5,847 bases of DNA, from positions 1-5,847 of the forward strand of contig DASSZD010000002.1 in assembly GCA_035702985.1 (NCBI GenBank). Direction: 5' to 3'. This DNA comes from JAKAXG01 sp035702985 (GTDB lineage Bacteria; Actinomycetota; Acidimicrobiia; Acidimicrobiales; Palsa-688). Position 1 is the first letter of the stretch; each line of letters begins with the position of its first letter. Positions 1 through 5,710 of this stretch are shown one piece after another. The notes under the pieces are model-generated. The model searched no databases and was not told the DNA's origin. It saw only the letters and a list, made by a program, of their open reading frames with translations. A program made the translations under genes and the position numbers.

Positions 1-1
1 G

Positions 2-1405
2 GAGCTGCGGCTGCAGCACGCCACCCTGGTGGCGTTCGGCTCCACCCGCAAAGCCGGCGGCCGGGCCGAGACGGACCCGGTGCTGGCCGACATGATGGCG
101 GCCCGCACACCGGTGGTGTGCCTGGTGGCCAAGTCGGCCGAATGGCACGTAACCGAGACGCTGCGCACCAGCCTGACCGAGGCGGTGGACATGGTGGCCG
201 ACTCCGTCGGCTACCTGGTGGCGCAGGGCAAGCGGGTGTTCCTCGACGCCGAGCACTTCTTCGACGGCTACCGGGCCAACCCCCGCTTCAGCGCCGACGT
301 GCTCGACGCCGCGGCCGGTGCCGGCGCCGAGGTGCTGGTGCTGTGCGACACCAACGGCGGCAGCCTGCCGTTCGAGGTGGAGCGGGTGGTCGGCGAGGTC
401 CGGGACCGTCACAACACCGGGATCGGCATCGGGTGCCACTTCCACAACGATTCCGGCTGCGCGGTGGCCAACTCCCTGGTCGCGGTTCGCATGGGGGTCA
501 CCCAGGTGCAGGGCTGCCTCAACGGCTACGGGGAGCGCACCGGCAACGCCGATCTGACCTCGGCCATCCCGGACCTCACCCTGAAGATGGGGGTGCGCAC
601 CATCGAACGGGAGCGCCTGACGCTCCTCACGTCGGTGGCCCACCACATCGCCGAGGTGGTCAACATCGCCCCCGACCCGCACCAGCCGTTCGTGGGGACC
701 TCCGCGTTCGCCCACAAGGCCGGCCTGCACACCAGCGCCATCGCCCGGTCCCGCGACGCCTACGAGCACGTGGACCCGGACTCGGTGGGCAACGGCACCC
801 GTTTCGTGGTGAGCGAGATGGCCGGCCGGTCCACCATCGCCCTGAAGGCGGAGCAGCTCGGGTTGAGCATGGACGACGCGGCCATGGGGACGGTGGTGGA
901 GCAGCTCAAGGATCTCGAGCACCGGGGCTACCACTTCGAGGTGGCCGACGGCTCGCTGGAGCTGCTGATGCGCCAGGCGGCCGGGTGGAAGCAGCCGTAC
1001 TTCACCCTGGAGTCCCACCGGGTCATCACCGAGCTGCGCGAGGACGCCAGCTTCGTGACCGAGGCCACGGTCAAGGTCCTGGTCGGCGACGACCGGGTCA
1101 TCGCCACCGCCGAGGGCAACGGGCCGGTCAACGCCCTGGACGCGGCCATGCGCCAGGCCATCGGCCCGCGCTACCCCCAGCTCGCCCAGGTCCACCTCAC
1201 CGACTACAAGGTGCGGGTGCTCGACACCAACCGGGGCACCGGGGCCGTCACCCGGGTCCTGATCGACTCCACCGACGGGGAGCGGACCTGGACCACCATC
1301 GGCGTGTCGGAGAACGTCATCGAGGCGTCGTGGGCCGCCCTGGCCGACTCCATCGTGTTCGGGTTGCTGCAGATGGAGGCATCCGGCCAGAATCGGCCAC
1401 TGTGA
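2..1405 (+). CDS. cimA: Citramalate synthase, 5'-truncated by the window edge
   Basis: This enzyme condenses pyruvate and acetyl-CoA to (R)-citramalate, the first step of threonine-independent isoleucine synthesis, in the cytoplasm. The visible 467 codons lack roughly the first 70-90 residues of a family member of about 530, including the N-terminal substrate/metal motif (DTTLRDG in this family). Coding is already open from base 2 (ELRLQHATLVAFGSTRKAGG), so the internal GTG at 29 is not the real start. Family marks are DAEHFFDGY, VLCDTNGGSLP, the metal-binding His-x-His in CHFHNDSG (bases 437-445), NGYGERTGNADL and TSAFAHKAGLHTSAIAR. From about base 1010 onward comes the C-terminal LeuA-type regulatory/dimerisation domain, with DYKVRVLDTNRGTGAVTRVL and GVSENVIEASWAALADSI. 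These C-terminal signatures point to CimA over 2-isopropylmalate or homocitrate synthase. The TGA stop overlaps the GTG start of the next gene by 4 bp, so the genes are probably cotranscribed. Feedback control by isoleucine is possible through the C-terminal domain (family knowledge). Confidence 0.93.
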   Translation, partial: ELRLQHATLVAFGSTRKAGGRAETDPVLADMMAARTPVVCLVAKSAEWHVTETLRTSLTEAVDMVADSVGYLVAQGKRVFLDAEHFFDGYRANPRFSADVLDAAAGAGAEVLVLCDTNGGSLPFEVERVVGEVRDRHNTGIGIGCHFHNDSGCAVANSLVAVRMGVTQVQGCLNGYGERTGNADLTSAIPDLTLKMGVRTIERERLTLLTSVAHHIAEVVNIAPDPHQPFVGTSAFAHKAGLHTSAIARSRDAYEHVDPDSVGNGTRFVVSEMAGRSTIALKAEQLGLSMDDAAMGTVVEQLKDLEHRGYHFEVADGSLELLMRQAAGWKQPYFTLESHRVITELREDASFVTEATVKVLVGDDRVIATAEGNGPVNALDAAMRQAIGPRYPQLAQVHLTDYKVRVLDTNRGTGAVTRVLIDSTDGERTWTTIGVSENVIEASWAALADSIVFGLLQMEASGQNRPL

Positions 1406-1911
1406 CCCAGCCCGACCACGTCCCGATGCAGGCCAGCGACCGGGTGCGGCCCTCGATGTTGCTGCCGCCCCCCAGGCACTGGTACCTGGACCGCCCGGGC
1501 GACCCGGTCGACCTGACCCCGCCCAGCGGCCCCCGTTTCGGTTCCCCCGGCCCGGACCTGGGCTACGGCCTGAAGCTGGCCCGGCGCCTGGAGCACGAAC
1601 TGCAGCTGACCGAGGGCGAGCACGCCGAGGACGCGGTGGCCGGCGGGTTCGCGTGCGGGGCCCGGCGGGCGGCGTTCTTCGGCCGGGCCCCGGTCATCCA
1701 CGACATGCGCTGGGCGTTCGGCCTGTGGGGGTTCCTGGGCGGGGCGCCGGGCGGGCTGGTGGAGTGGCGCAAGCCCCTGTTCAGGGGCGCCGCCGAGCAC
1801 TACTGGGATCAGCGGGAGATCGTGGACGCCGTCAAGGTGGACGCCCTCAAGCTGACCCCGGACCAGGTGCTGGAGCGGTTGGACAACTGGAAGGATCTGC
1901 TGATCGTATGA
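1402..1911 (+). CDS. Conserved-looking hypothetical protein between cimA and an acyl-CoA synthetase
   Basis: I do not recognise this protein. It is 169 residues from the GTG at 1402, which overlaps the cimA stop as GTGA, or 161 residues from the in-frame ATG at 1426. I prefer the GTG because of the coupled overlap; neither start has a well-placed Shine-Dalgarno sequence (GGAGG at 1375-1379 is 22 nt away). The N-terminus is proline-rich and probably loosely folded (LLPPPRHWYLDRPGDPVDLTPP). The middle looks helical and charged (LARRLEHELQLTEGEHAED). A Gly/Ala/Trp-rich segment follows (MRWAFGLWGFLGGAPGGLVEW), too short and glycine-rich to call a membrane helix. The C-terminus is charged and ends ERLDNWKDLLIV. 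There is no signal peptide or Cys/His metal cluster. Its last codon overlaps the ATG of the ligase gene (ATGA). Being wedged by two 4-bp overlaps argues strongly that it is translated. A role as accessory protein to either neighbour is only inference. Confidence 0.8.
   Translation: MTQPDHVPMQASDRVRPSMLLPPPRHWYLDRPGDPVDLTPPSGPRFGSPGPDLGYGLKLARRLEHELQLTEGEHAEDAVAGGFACGARRAAFFGRAPVIHDMRWAFGLWGFLGGAPGGLVEWRKPLFRGAAEHYWDQREIVDAVKVDALKLTPDQVLERLDNWKDLLIV
1889..1895 (+). promoter_or_regulatory. Possible ribosome binding site for the acyl-CoA synthetase gene
   Basis: GGAAGGA lies inside the 3' end of the upstream gene, 12 nt before the ATG at 1908. The spacing is long for a Shine-Dalgarno sequence, so initiation probably relies mainly on translational coupling through the ATGA overlap. 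Confidence 0.4.
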
Positions 1912-3623
1912 CCGACTCTGCGAGCGGGCGGAGGTCGATCGCCGAGATCGACGCCGAGCTGACAGCCCCGGGCCAGATGTTCGAGCTCGACGAGGTGGAC
2001 ATCCGGGGCATCCGGACCAAGGTCTGGAAGAACGCCCCGGCCACCCTCGCCGACATCCTCCGCCTGAGCCGGGGCCACGGCGACAAGGTGTTCCTCGTCT
2101 ACGAGGACGACCGCATGACCTTCGAGGACCACTTCCGGGCGTCGGCCCACCTGGCCCACGTCCTGCGGGACCGCTTCGAGGTGCGCGAAGGCGACCGGGT
2201 GGCCATCGCCATGCGCAACTACCCGGAATGGTCGGTGGCGTTCTGGGCGGCCACCGCGGCGGGCGCCGTGGTGGTCCCGCTCAACTCGTGGTGGACCGGG
2301 GAGGAGCTGCAGTACGGGCTGGCCGACTCGGGCACCAAGGTGGTGTTCGTGGACGCCGAGCGGGGCGCCCGCATCGCCGAGCACCGGGCCGAGCTGCCCG
2401 ACCTCGACGCCATGGTGGTGGCCCGGGCCGAGGGCGCCGACCTGCCGGCCGGGGCCCTGCCCTGGGCCGAGGTGCTGGGCGAGGTGCCCGACCGCGTCGA
2501 CCTGCCCGAGATATCGGTGGGCACCGACGACGACGCCACCATCTTCTACACGTCGGGCACCACCGGGCGGCCCAAGGGGGCGCTCGGCACCCACCGCAAC
2601 ATCTGCACCAACCCGATCAGCCTGTTCTACGTGAACGTGCGGGCCGCGGCCCGGGCCGGCTCGGAGCCGCCGGCGCCGGGCACGGGCGGCCAGAACGCCT
2701 ACCTGCTGTCGGTGCCGCTGTTCCACGCCACCGGCTGCCACTCCATCCTGGTCGGCAACATCCTGGCCGGGGGGAAGCTGGTGATGATGCACCGCTGGGA
2801 CCCGGGCCGGGCGCTGGAGCTGATCGAACGGGAACGCATCACCACCTTCGGCGGGGTGCCGACCATGGTGCTGCAGGTCCTGGACCATCCGGACTTCGGA
2901 AAAAGAGACACGTCCAGCGTCAAATCCGTCGGTTACGGAGGGGCGCCGGCGCCGCCGGAGCTGGTGAAGCGGATCAAGGAGCACTTCAACTCCAGTCCGG
3001 CGTCGAACGGCTACGGCATGACCGAGACCTCGTCGTTGTCCACCATGAACTCGGGGGTCGACTACCTGGAGAAGCCCGACAGCGTGGGGCCGCCGGTGCC
3101 GGTGGTGACGGTCAAGGTCGTCGACGGCGACGGCGCCGAGGTGCCCCGGGGCGAGATCGGCGAGCTGTGGATCAAAGGCCCCAATATCGTCAAGGGCTAC
3201 TGGAACAAGCCGGAGGCCACCGCCCAGACGTTCACCGACGGGTGGGTCCACACCGGGGACGTGGCCCGCATCGACGACGAGGGCTTCGTCTACATCGTGG
3301 ACCGGGCCAAGGACATGCTCATCCGCGGCGGCGAGAACGTCTACTGCGTGGAGATCGAAGGGGTGCTCTACGAGCACCCGGCGGTGGCCGAAGCCGCCGT
3401 CATCGGCATCCCCCATCCCACCCTGGGTGAGGAGGTGGGGGCGGTGGTCAGCGTCCTGCCCGGCCGGGAGGTGACCGAGAAGGAGCTGCAGGAGTTCGTG
3501 GGCTCCCGGCTGGCCGCTTTCAAGGTGCCGGTCAAGGTGTGGTTCTACTCCGGCGAGCTGCCCCGCAACCCGGCCGGCAAGGTCCTCAAGCGGGACCTGC
3601 GCATCGAGCTGGTCGGCTCGTAG
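1908..3623 (+). CDS. Acyl-CoA synthetase / AMP-dependent ligase (FadD-like)
   Basis: This 571-residue class I adenylate-forming enzyme activates a carboxylic acid with ATP to an acyl-AMP, then transfers it to CoA. All the usual motifs are in order. The phosphate-binding loop is YTSGTTGRPKG at 214-224 (Lys223). PLFHATGC at 270-277 is near the acyl pocket, and NGYGMTETSS at 367-376 is motif A5. HTGD at 448-451 carries the ATP-ribose Asp451, and DRAKDMLIRGGENVY at 465-479 forms the hinge/A8 loop. The catalytic lysine is Lys558 in PRNPAGKVLKRDLR near the C-terminus. Length and motif set are normal for a fatty-acid- or aryl-acid-CoA ligase, and the GENVYCVEIE form is common in actinobacterial FadD-type enzymes. 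The substrate cannot be read from sequence. The first 30 or so residues are acidic and carry no signal peptide, so the enzyme is cytoplasmic or peripherally membrane-associated. The ATG at 1908 overlaps the preceding stop by 4 bp, making it the last gene of the cimA operon. It is followed by a GC hairpin 44 nt past the stop. Confidence 0.93.
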   Translation: MTDSASGRRSIAEIDAELTAPGQMFELDEVDIRGIRTKVWKNAPATLADILRLSRGHGDKVFLVYEDDRMTFEDHFRASAHLAHVLRDRFEVREGDRVAIAMRNYPEWSVAFWAATAAGAVVVPLNSWWTGEELQYGLADSGTKVVFVDAERGARIAEHRAELPDLDAMVVARAEGADLPAGALPWAEVLGEVPDRVDLPEISVGTDDDATIFYTSGTTGRPKGALGTHRNICTNPISLFYVNVRAAARAGSEPPAPGTGGQNAYLLSVPLFHATGCHSILVGNILAGGKLVMMHRWDPGRALELIERERITTFGGVPTMVLQVLDHPDFGKRDTSSVKSVGYGGAPAPPELVKRIKEHFNSSPASNGYGMTETSSLSTMNSGVDYLEKPDSVGPPVPVVTVKVVDGDGAEVPRGEIGELWIKGPNIVKGYWNKPEATAQTFTDGWVHTGDVARIDDEGFVYIVDRAKDMLIRGGENVYCVEIEGVLYEHPAVAEAAVIGIPHPTLGEEVGAVVSVLPGREVTEKELQEFVGSRLAAFKVPVKVWFYSGELPRNPAGKVLKRDLRIELVGS

Positions 3624-3633
3624 CGCCGGCGCT
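3622..3633. repeat. 12-bp perfect palindrome at the ligase stop codon
   Basis: AGCGCCGGCGCT is its own reverse complement and includes the last two bases of the TAG stop. It could be a dimeric-protein site or simply a GC-rich coincidence. No known operator is recognised. Confidence 0.3.
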
Positions 3634-3666
3634 GGTTCATCGGTCCGGGCGCACGTCCCGCCCCTC

Positions 3667-3683
3667 CCGCCCCTCCGGGGCGG
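3667..3683 (+). terminator. GC hairpin after the cimA operon, possible U-less terminator
   Basis: CCGCCCC TCC GGGGCGG is a perfect 7-bp stem with a 3-nt TCC loop, 44 nt after the ligase stop. It is followed by AAAAC rather than a T-tract, so it is not a classic intrinsic terminator; it could mark the transcript 3' end or protect it. The 9-bp word CCCGCCCCT is tandemly duplicated here (3657-3665 and 3666-3674), the second copy forming the left arm. A hairpin with the same TCC loop and nearly the same stem sits just after argG. Confidence 0.45.
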
Positions 3684-3775
3684 AAAACGGTACAACCTCC
3701 CCGATGCCCCAGCGCCTCCCTCGACTCCGCCCGGACGCGGCGCCGGTTGGAGGGCGCAGGGGAGGCAGGCGGGCA

Positions 3776-3794
3776 GGCCGGTCGTTTTCCGGCC
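3776..3794. other. Second hairpin in the spacer before argG
   Basis: GGCCGG and CCGGCC form a 6-bp stem around the T-rich loop TCGTTTT. It lies about 30 bp upstream of the proposed -35 box of argG. It could be an operator half-site pair or an additional termination element for the upstream operon. No known regulator site is recognised. Confidence 0.25.
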
Positions 3795-3822
3795 CGTGGG
3801 GCCGGGACGCCGGGATGCGCGA

Positions 3823-3851
3823 CTGACCGCACCTGCGCCCCCGGCTACCGT
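3823..3851 (+). promoter_or_regulatory. Predicted leaderless promoter of argG
   Basis: CTGACC (3823-3828) matches a -35 element (TTGACA-like). After exactly 17 bp comes TACCGT (3846-3851), a TANNNT -10 element typical of actinobacterial housekeeping promoters. The -10 ends 8 nt before the GTG at 3860, so transcription would begin at or within a base or two of the start codon. No Shine-Dalgarno sequence is visible between the -10 and the GTG, which agrees with a leaderless mRNA. No ArgR-type AT-rich palindrome is seen. Confidence 0.6.
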
Positions 3852-3859
3852 CTTCTGTC

Positions 3860-5278
3860 GTGTCCAAGGTTCTGAGCTCCCTTCCGGTCGGTGAGCGGGT
3901 CGGTATCGCTTTTTCCGGCGGACTCGACACGTCGGTGGCGGTGGCGTGGATGCGCCACCACGGCGCCGTCCCCTTCTGTTACACCGCCGACCTCGGCCAG
4001 TACGACGAGCCGGACATCGGCTCGATCCCGGGCCGGGCGCTCGACTACGGGGCGGAGAACGCCCGGCTGATCGACTGCCGCCGCCAGCTGGTGGAGGAGG
4101 GTCTGGCCGCCATCGCCTGCGGGGCGTTCCACGTCCGCACCGCCGGCCGCACCTATTTCAACACCACCCCCCTCGGCCGGGCGGTGGCCGGCACCCTCCT
4201 GGTGCGCGCCATGCAGGAGGACGGCGTGTCCATCTGGGGCGACGGCTCCACGTTCAAGGGCAACGACATCGAGCGCTTCTACCGCTACGGCCTCCTGGCC
4301 AACCCCCGGCTGCGGATCTACAAGCCGTGGCTGGACGCCGCCTTCGTGTCCGAGCTGGGCGGGCGCAAGGAGATGTCGGAGTGGCTGCTGGCCCGGGGCC
4401 TGCCGTACCGGGACAGCACCGAGAAGGCCTACTCCACCGACGCCAACATCCTGGGAGCCACCCACGAGGCCAAGCGGCTGGAGCAGCTCGACTGCTCCGT
4501 GGAGATCGTGGAGCCGATCATGGGGGTGGCGTTCTGGGACCCGCGGGTGGCCGTCGACGCCGAGGACGTCACCATCAGCTTCGACAAGGGACGGCCCAGT
4601 GCCATCAACGGCCGCGCCTACAGCGACGTGGTGGAGCTGTTCCGCCAGGCCAACGCCGTCGGCGGCCGGCACGGGCTCGGCATGTCCGACCAGATCGAGA
4701 ACCGGATCATCGAGGCCAAGTCCCGGGGTATCTACGAGGCGCCGGGCATGGCGTTGCTCCACATCGCCTACGAGCGACTGGTCAACGCCATCCACAACGA
4801 GGACACCGTGGCCTCGTACCACAACGACGGTCGCCGGCTGGGACGCCTGCTCTACGAGGGCCGCTGGTTCGACCCCCAGTCGATGATGATCCGGGAGTCC
4901 CTGCTGCGCTGGCTGGCCTCGGCGGTCACCGGCGAGGTCACGCTCCGCCTCCGTCGGGGTGACGACTATTCCATCCTGCGCACCGACGGACCGGCCCTGT
5001 CGTACCACCCCGACAAGCTGTCCATGGAGCGCACCGAGGATGCCGCCTTCGGCCCGTCGGACCGGATCGGCCAGCTCACCATGCGCAACCTCGACATCGC
5101 CGACACCCGTTCCAAGCTGGAGCTGTACGCCAGCCTGGGCACCCTCCCCGCCGGCGAGTCCGAGCTGGTGGGGGAGCTGCCGCCGGGGGGTGCCGAGGCC
5201 ATCTCCGCCAACCCCGAGACCGACACCGCCGAGGACACCGTGCTGGACCAGGCGGCCATCGACACCGGCGTGGACTGA
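3860..5278 (+). CDS. argG: Argininosuccinate synthase, long E. coli-like type
   Basis: This enzyme joins citrulline and aspartate with ATP to make argininosuccinate, the penultimate step of arginine synthesis, in the cytoplasm. The protein has 472 residues. The ATP-binding loop is SGGLDTS at 19-25, at the same numbering as I recall for E. coli ArgG, which supports the GTG start. Other family marks are YGAENARLIDCR (63-74), YFNTTPLGRAV (99-109), IWGDGSTFKGNDIERFYRYG (125-144), EKAYSTDANILGATHEAK (188-205), GGRHGLGMSDQIENRIIEAK (268-287), SRGIYEAPGMALLHIAYERL (288-307) and IGQLTMRNLDI (403-413). These match the roughly 447-residue E. coli-type subgroup, not the roughly 400-residue type found in many actinobacteria. 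The last 40 or so residues form a tail rich in Gly, Pro, Glu and Asp (PETDTAEDT) that is unlike the E. coli tail and probably disordered. The gene stands alone: its own promoter precedes it, a GC hairpin and repeats follow, and the next gene is convergent. Confidence 0.97.
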   Translation: MSKVLSSLPVGERVGIAFSGGLDTSVAVAWMRHHGAVPFCYTADLGQYDEPDIGSIPGRALDYGAENARLIDCRRQLVEEGLAAIACGAFHVRTAGRTYFNTTPLGRAVAGTLLVRAMQEDGVSIWGDGSTFKGNDIERFYRYGLLANPRLRIYKPWLDAAFVSELGGRKEMSEWLLARGLPYRDSTEKAYSTDANILGATHEAKRLEQLDCSVEIVEPIMGVAFWDPRVAVDAEDVTISFDKGRPSAINGRAYSDVVELFRQANAVGGRHGLGMSDQIENRIIEAKSRGIYEAPGMALLHIAYERLVNAIHNEDTVASYHNDGRRLGRLLYEGRWFDPQSMMIRESLLRWLASAVTGEVTLRLRRGDDYSILRTDGPALSYHPDKLSMERTEDAAFGPSDRIGQLTMRNLDIADTRSKLELYASLGTLPAGESELVGELPPGGAEAISANPETDTAEDTVLDQAAIDTGVD

Positions 5279-5307
5279 CGGGGCCGGGCCACTGCGCCGG
5301 CCGGGTG

Positions 5308-5326
5308 TCCCGCCCTCCGGGCGGGA
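5308..5326 (+). terminator. GC hairpin after argG, possible U-less terminator
   Basis: TCCCGCCC TCC GGGCGGGA is a perfect 8-bp stem with a TCC loop, 29 nt after the argG stop. No T-tract follows. Loop and stem closely resemble the hairpin after the cimA operon (3667-3683), which suggests a lineage-specific 3'-end element. Confidence 0.5.
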
Positions 5327-5340
5327 GGCGGCCCAGCGGG

Positions 5341-5459
5341 CCGGGTGCCGTTCGAGCCGGGCGGGGGCTGTTCAAGCCGGCCGGGGGCTGCTCGAGCCGG
5401 TGGGGGGCTGCTCGAGCCGGTGGGGGGCTGTTCGAGCCGGGCGGGGCCGCTCGAACTGG
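5341..5459. repeat. 20-bp tandem repeat array, five full copies and a degenerate sixth
   Basis: Copies start at 5341, 5361, 5381, 5401 and 5421, all exactly 20 bp apart, and end in TTCGAGCCGG, TTCAAGCCGG or CTCGAGCCGG. The consensus is roughly NSGGGGGCTGYTCGAGCCGG. Copies at 5381 and 5401 contain the 8-bp palindrome GCTCGAGC. The sixth copy is one base short, ends CTCGAACTGG, and is also the left edge of the first large hairpin module. The period is not a multiple of three and no convincing gene covers it, so it is non-coding. The first copy resembles the left edge of the second module (5572-5591) at 16 of 20 positions, so array and modules seem related. Confidence 0.9.
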
Positions 5460-5578
5460 TGACAGATCTGGCAACTGGTGACGCAGGTGGACACGGCTGA
5501 GCGTGACTGCTGTCACCAGTTGCAGTCGGTGTCACCAGTTGCAGTCGGGACAGCCGCCGGCACGACAGTCGGCGGGTG
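5447..5578. repeat. 132-bp repeat module, copy A
   Basis: This is the first of two direct copies. Bases 5447-5540 match 5579-5672 at 90 of 94 positions without gaps, a spacing of 132. A block 5552-5568 (ACAGCCGCCGGCACGAC and the next two bases) also recurs at 5683-5701 after a one-base indel. The module holds a long nested inverted repeat (5454-5540) and then a small GC hairpin (CCGCCG at 5554-5559 with CGGCGG at 5570-5575, 10-nt loop). No open frame of coding character is seen. Confidence 0.9.
5454..5540 (+). repeat. Nested inverted repeat (long hairpin) in module A
   Basis: The outer stem is AACTGGTGACA (5454-5464) with TGTCACCAGTT (5530-5540), 11 bp. A symmetric 6x6 internal loop follows (GATCTG and AGTCGG). 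The inner stem is GCAACTGGTGAC (5471-5482) with GTCACCAGTTGC (5512-5523), 12 bp. It continues after a bulged T (5511) into GCAG (5483-5486) with CTGC (5507-5510), then CACG (5492-5495) with CGTG (5502-5505), closed by the loop GCTGAG. In total 31 pairs are all Watson-Crick. The strand giving a functional RNA is unknown; + is chosen because the differences in copy B keep pairing only on that strand. Confidence 0.85.
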
Positions 5579-5710
5579 CCGCTCGAACTGGTGACAGATC
5601 TGGTAACTGGTGACGTAGATGGACACGGCTGAGCGTGACTGCTGTCACCGGTTGCAGTCGGTGTCACCAGTTCGCGGGTGGCACAGCCGCCGGCACGACA
5701 GGCGGTGGGG
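5579..5710. repeat. 132-bp repeat module, copy B
   Basis: This second direct copy follows module A directly. It keeps the whole architecture: long nested hairpin (5584-5674) plus GC hairpin (GCCGCC at 5686-5691 with GGCGGT at 5701-5706, one G-T pair). It diverges from A after 5672 (CGCGGGTGG in place of GCAGTCGGG). The right edge is set by the expected length and is approximate. It lies 19 bp from the stop of the convergent gene. Confidence 0.88.
5584..5674 (+). repeat. Nested inverted repeat (long hairpin) in module B
   Basis: The outer stem is CGAACTGGTGACA (5584-5596) with TGTCACCAGTTCG (5662-5674), 13 bp and two pairs longer than in A. The inner stem is GTAACTGGTGAC (5603-5614) with GTCACCGGTTGC (5644-5655), and it pairs fully if two G-U pairs are allowed. 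GTAG (5615-5618) with CTGC (5639-5642) has one G-U pair. The apical CACG/CGTG stem and GCTGAG loop are identical to A. Both modules carry the 8-bp palindrome CAGATCTG at the outer-stem/internal-loop junction (5463-5470 and 5595-5602). Confidence 0.83.

Noticed and set aside
118..1400. Long open + strand frame overlapping cimA in another frame
   Set aside because: It is very Arg/Gly/Pro-rich, as expected for out-of-frame high-GC sequence. Only its end from 1402 onward has real protein character.
2896..2930. Local A-rich patch inside the ligase gene (AAAAAGAGA), possible frameshift or insertion
   Set aside because: The reading frame and the family sequence continue smoothly across it (DTSSVKSVGYGGAPAP), so it is ordinary variation.
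1809..3695. Long - strand open frame opposite the acyl-CoA synthetase
   Set aside because: It is a His/Val/Gly/Arg-rich antisense shadow; the + strand protein has all family motifs.
3671..3710. TACAAC near 3691 as an alternative -10 box
   Set aside because: It lacks the final T of TANNNT, has no spaced -35, and lies about 165 bp from argG.
3637..3832. Small genes in the spacer before argG, either strand
   Set aside because: The frames are Arg/Pro/Gly-rich with no RBS and cross the hairpins and predicted promoter.
3624..3859. tRNA or other known RNA gene in the spacer
   Set aside because: No cloverleaf, no TTCGANNC-type T-loop in a proper setting and no CCA end. The TTCGAGCC in the 20-bp array is likewise not embedded in a tRNA fold.
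3845..5008. Long - strand open frame opposite argG
   Set aside because: It is an antisense shadow of a clearly recognised gene with low-complexity composition.
4966..5667. - strand frame covering the 20-bp repeats with RLEQPPPG-like peptide repeats
   Set aside because: The repeat period is 20 bp, so the frame shifts from copy to copy. Composition is Pro/Ser/Arg filler, and it overlaps argG antisense.
5341..5710. CRISPR array
   Set aside because: The 20-bp repeats abut with no unique spacers, and the 132-bp units are near-identical throughout apart from their right ends. No cas gene is in view.
5447..5710. Integron attC sites, suggested by the long imperfect hairpins
   Set aside because: The required core ends RYYYAAC and GTTRRRY are not present at the hairpin bases, and the modules do not bracket gene cassettes.
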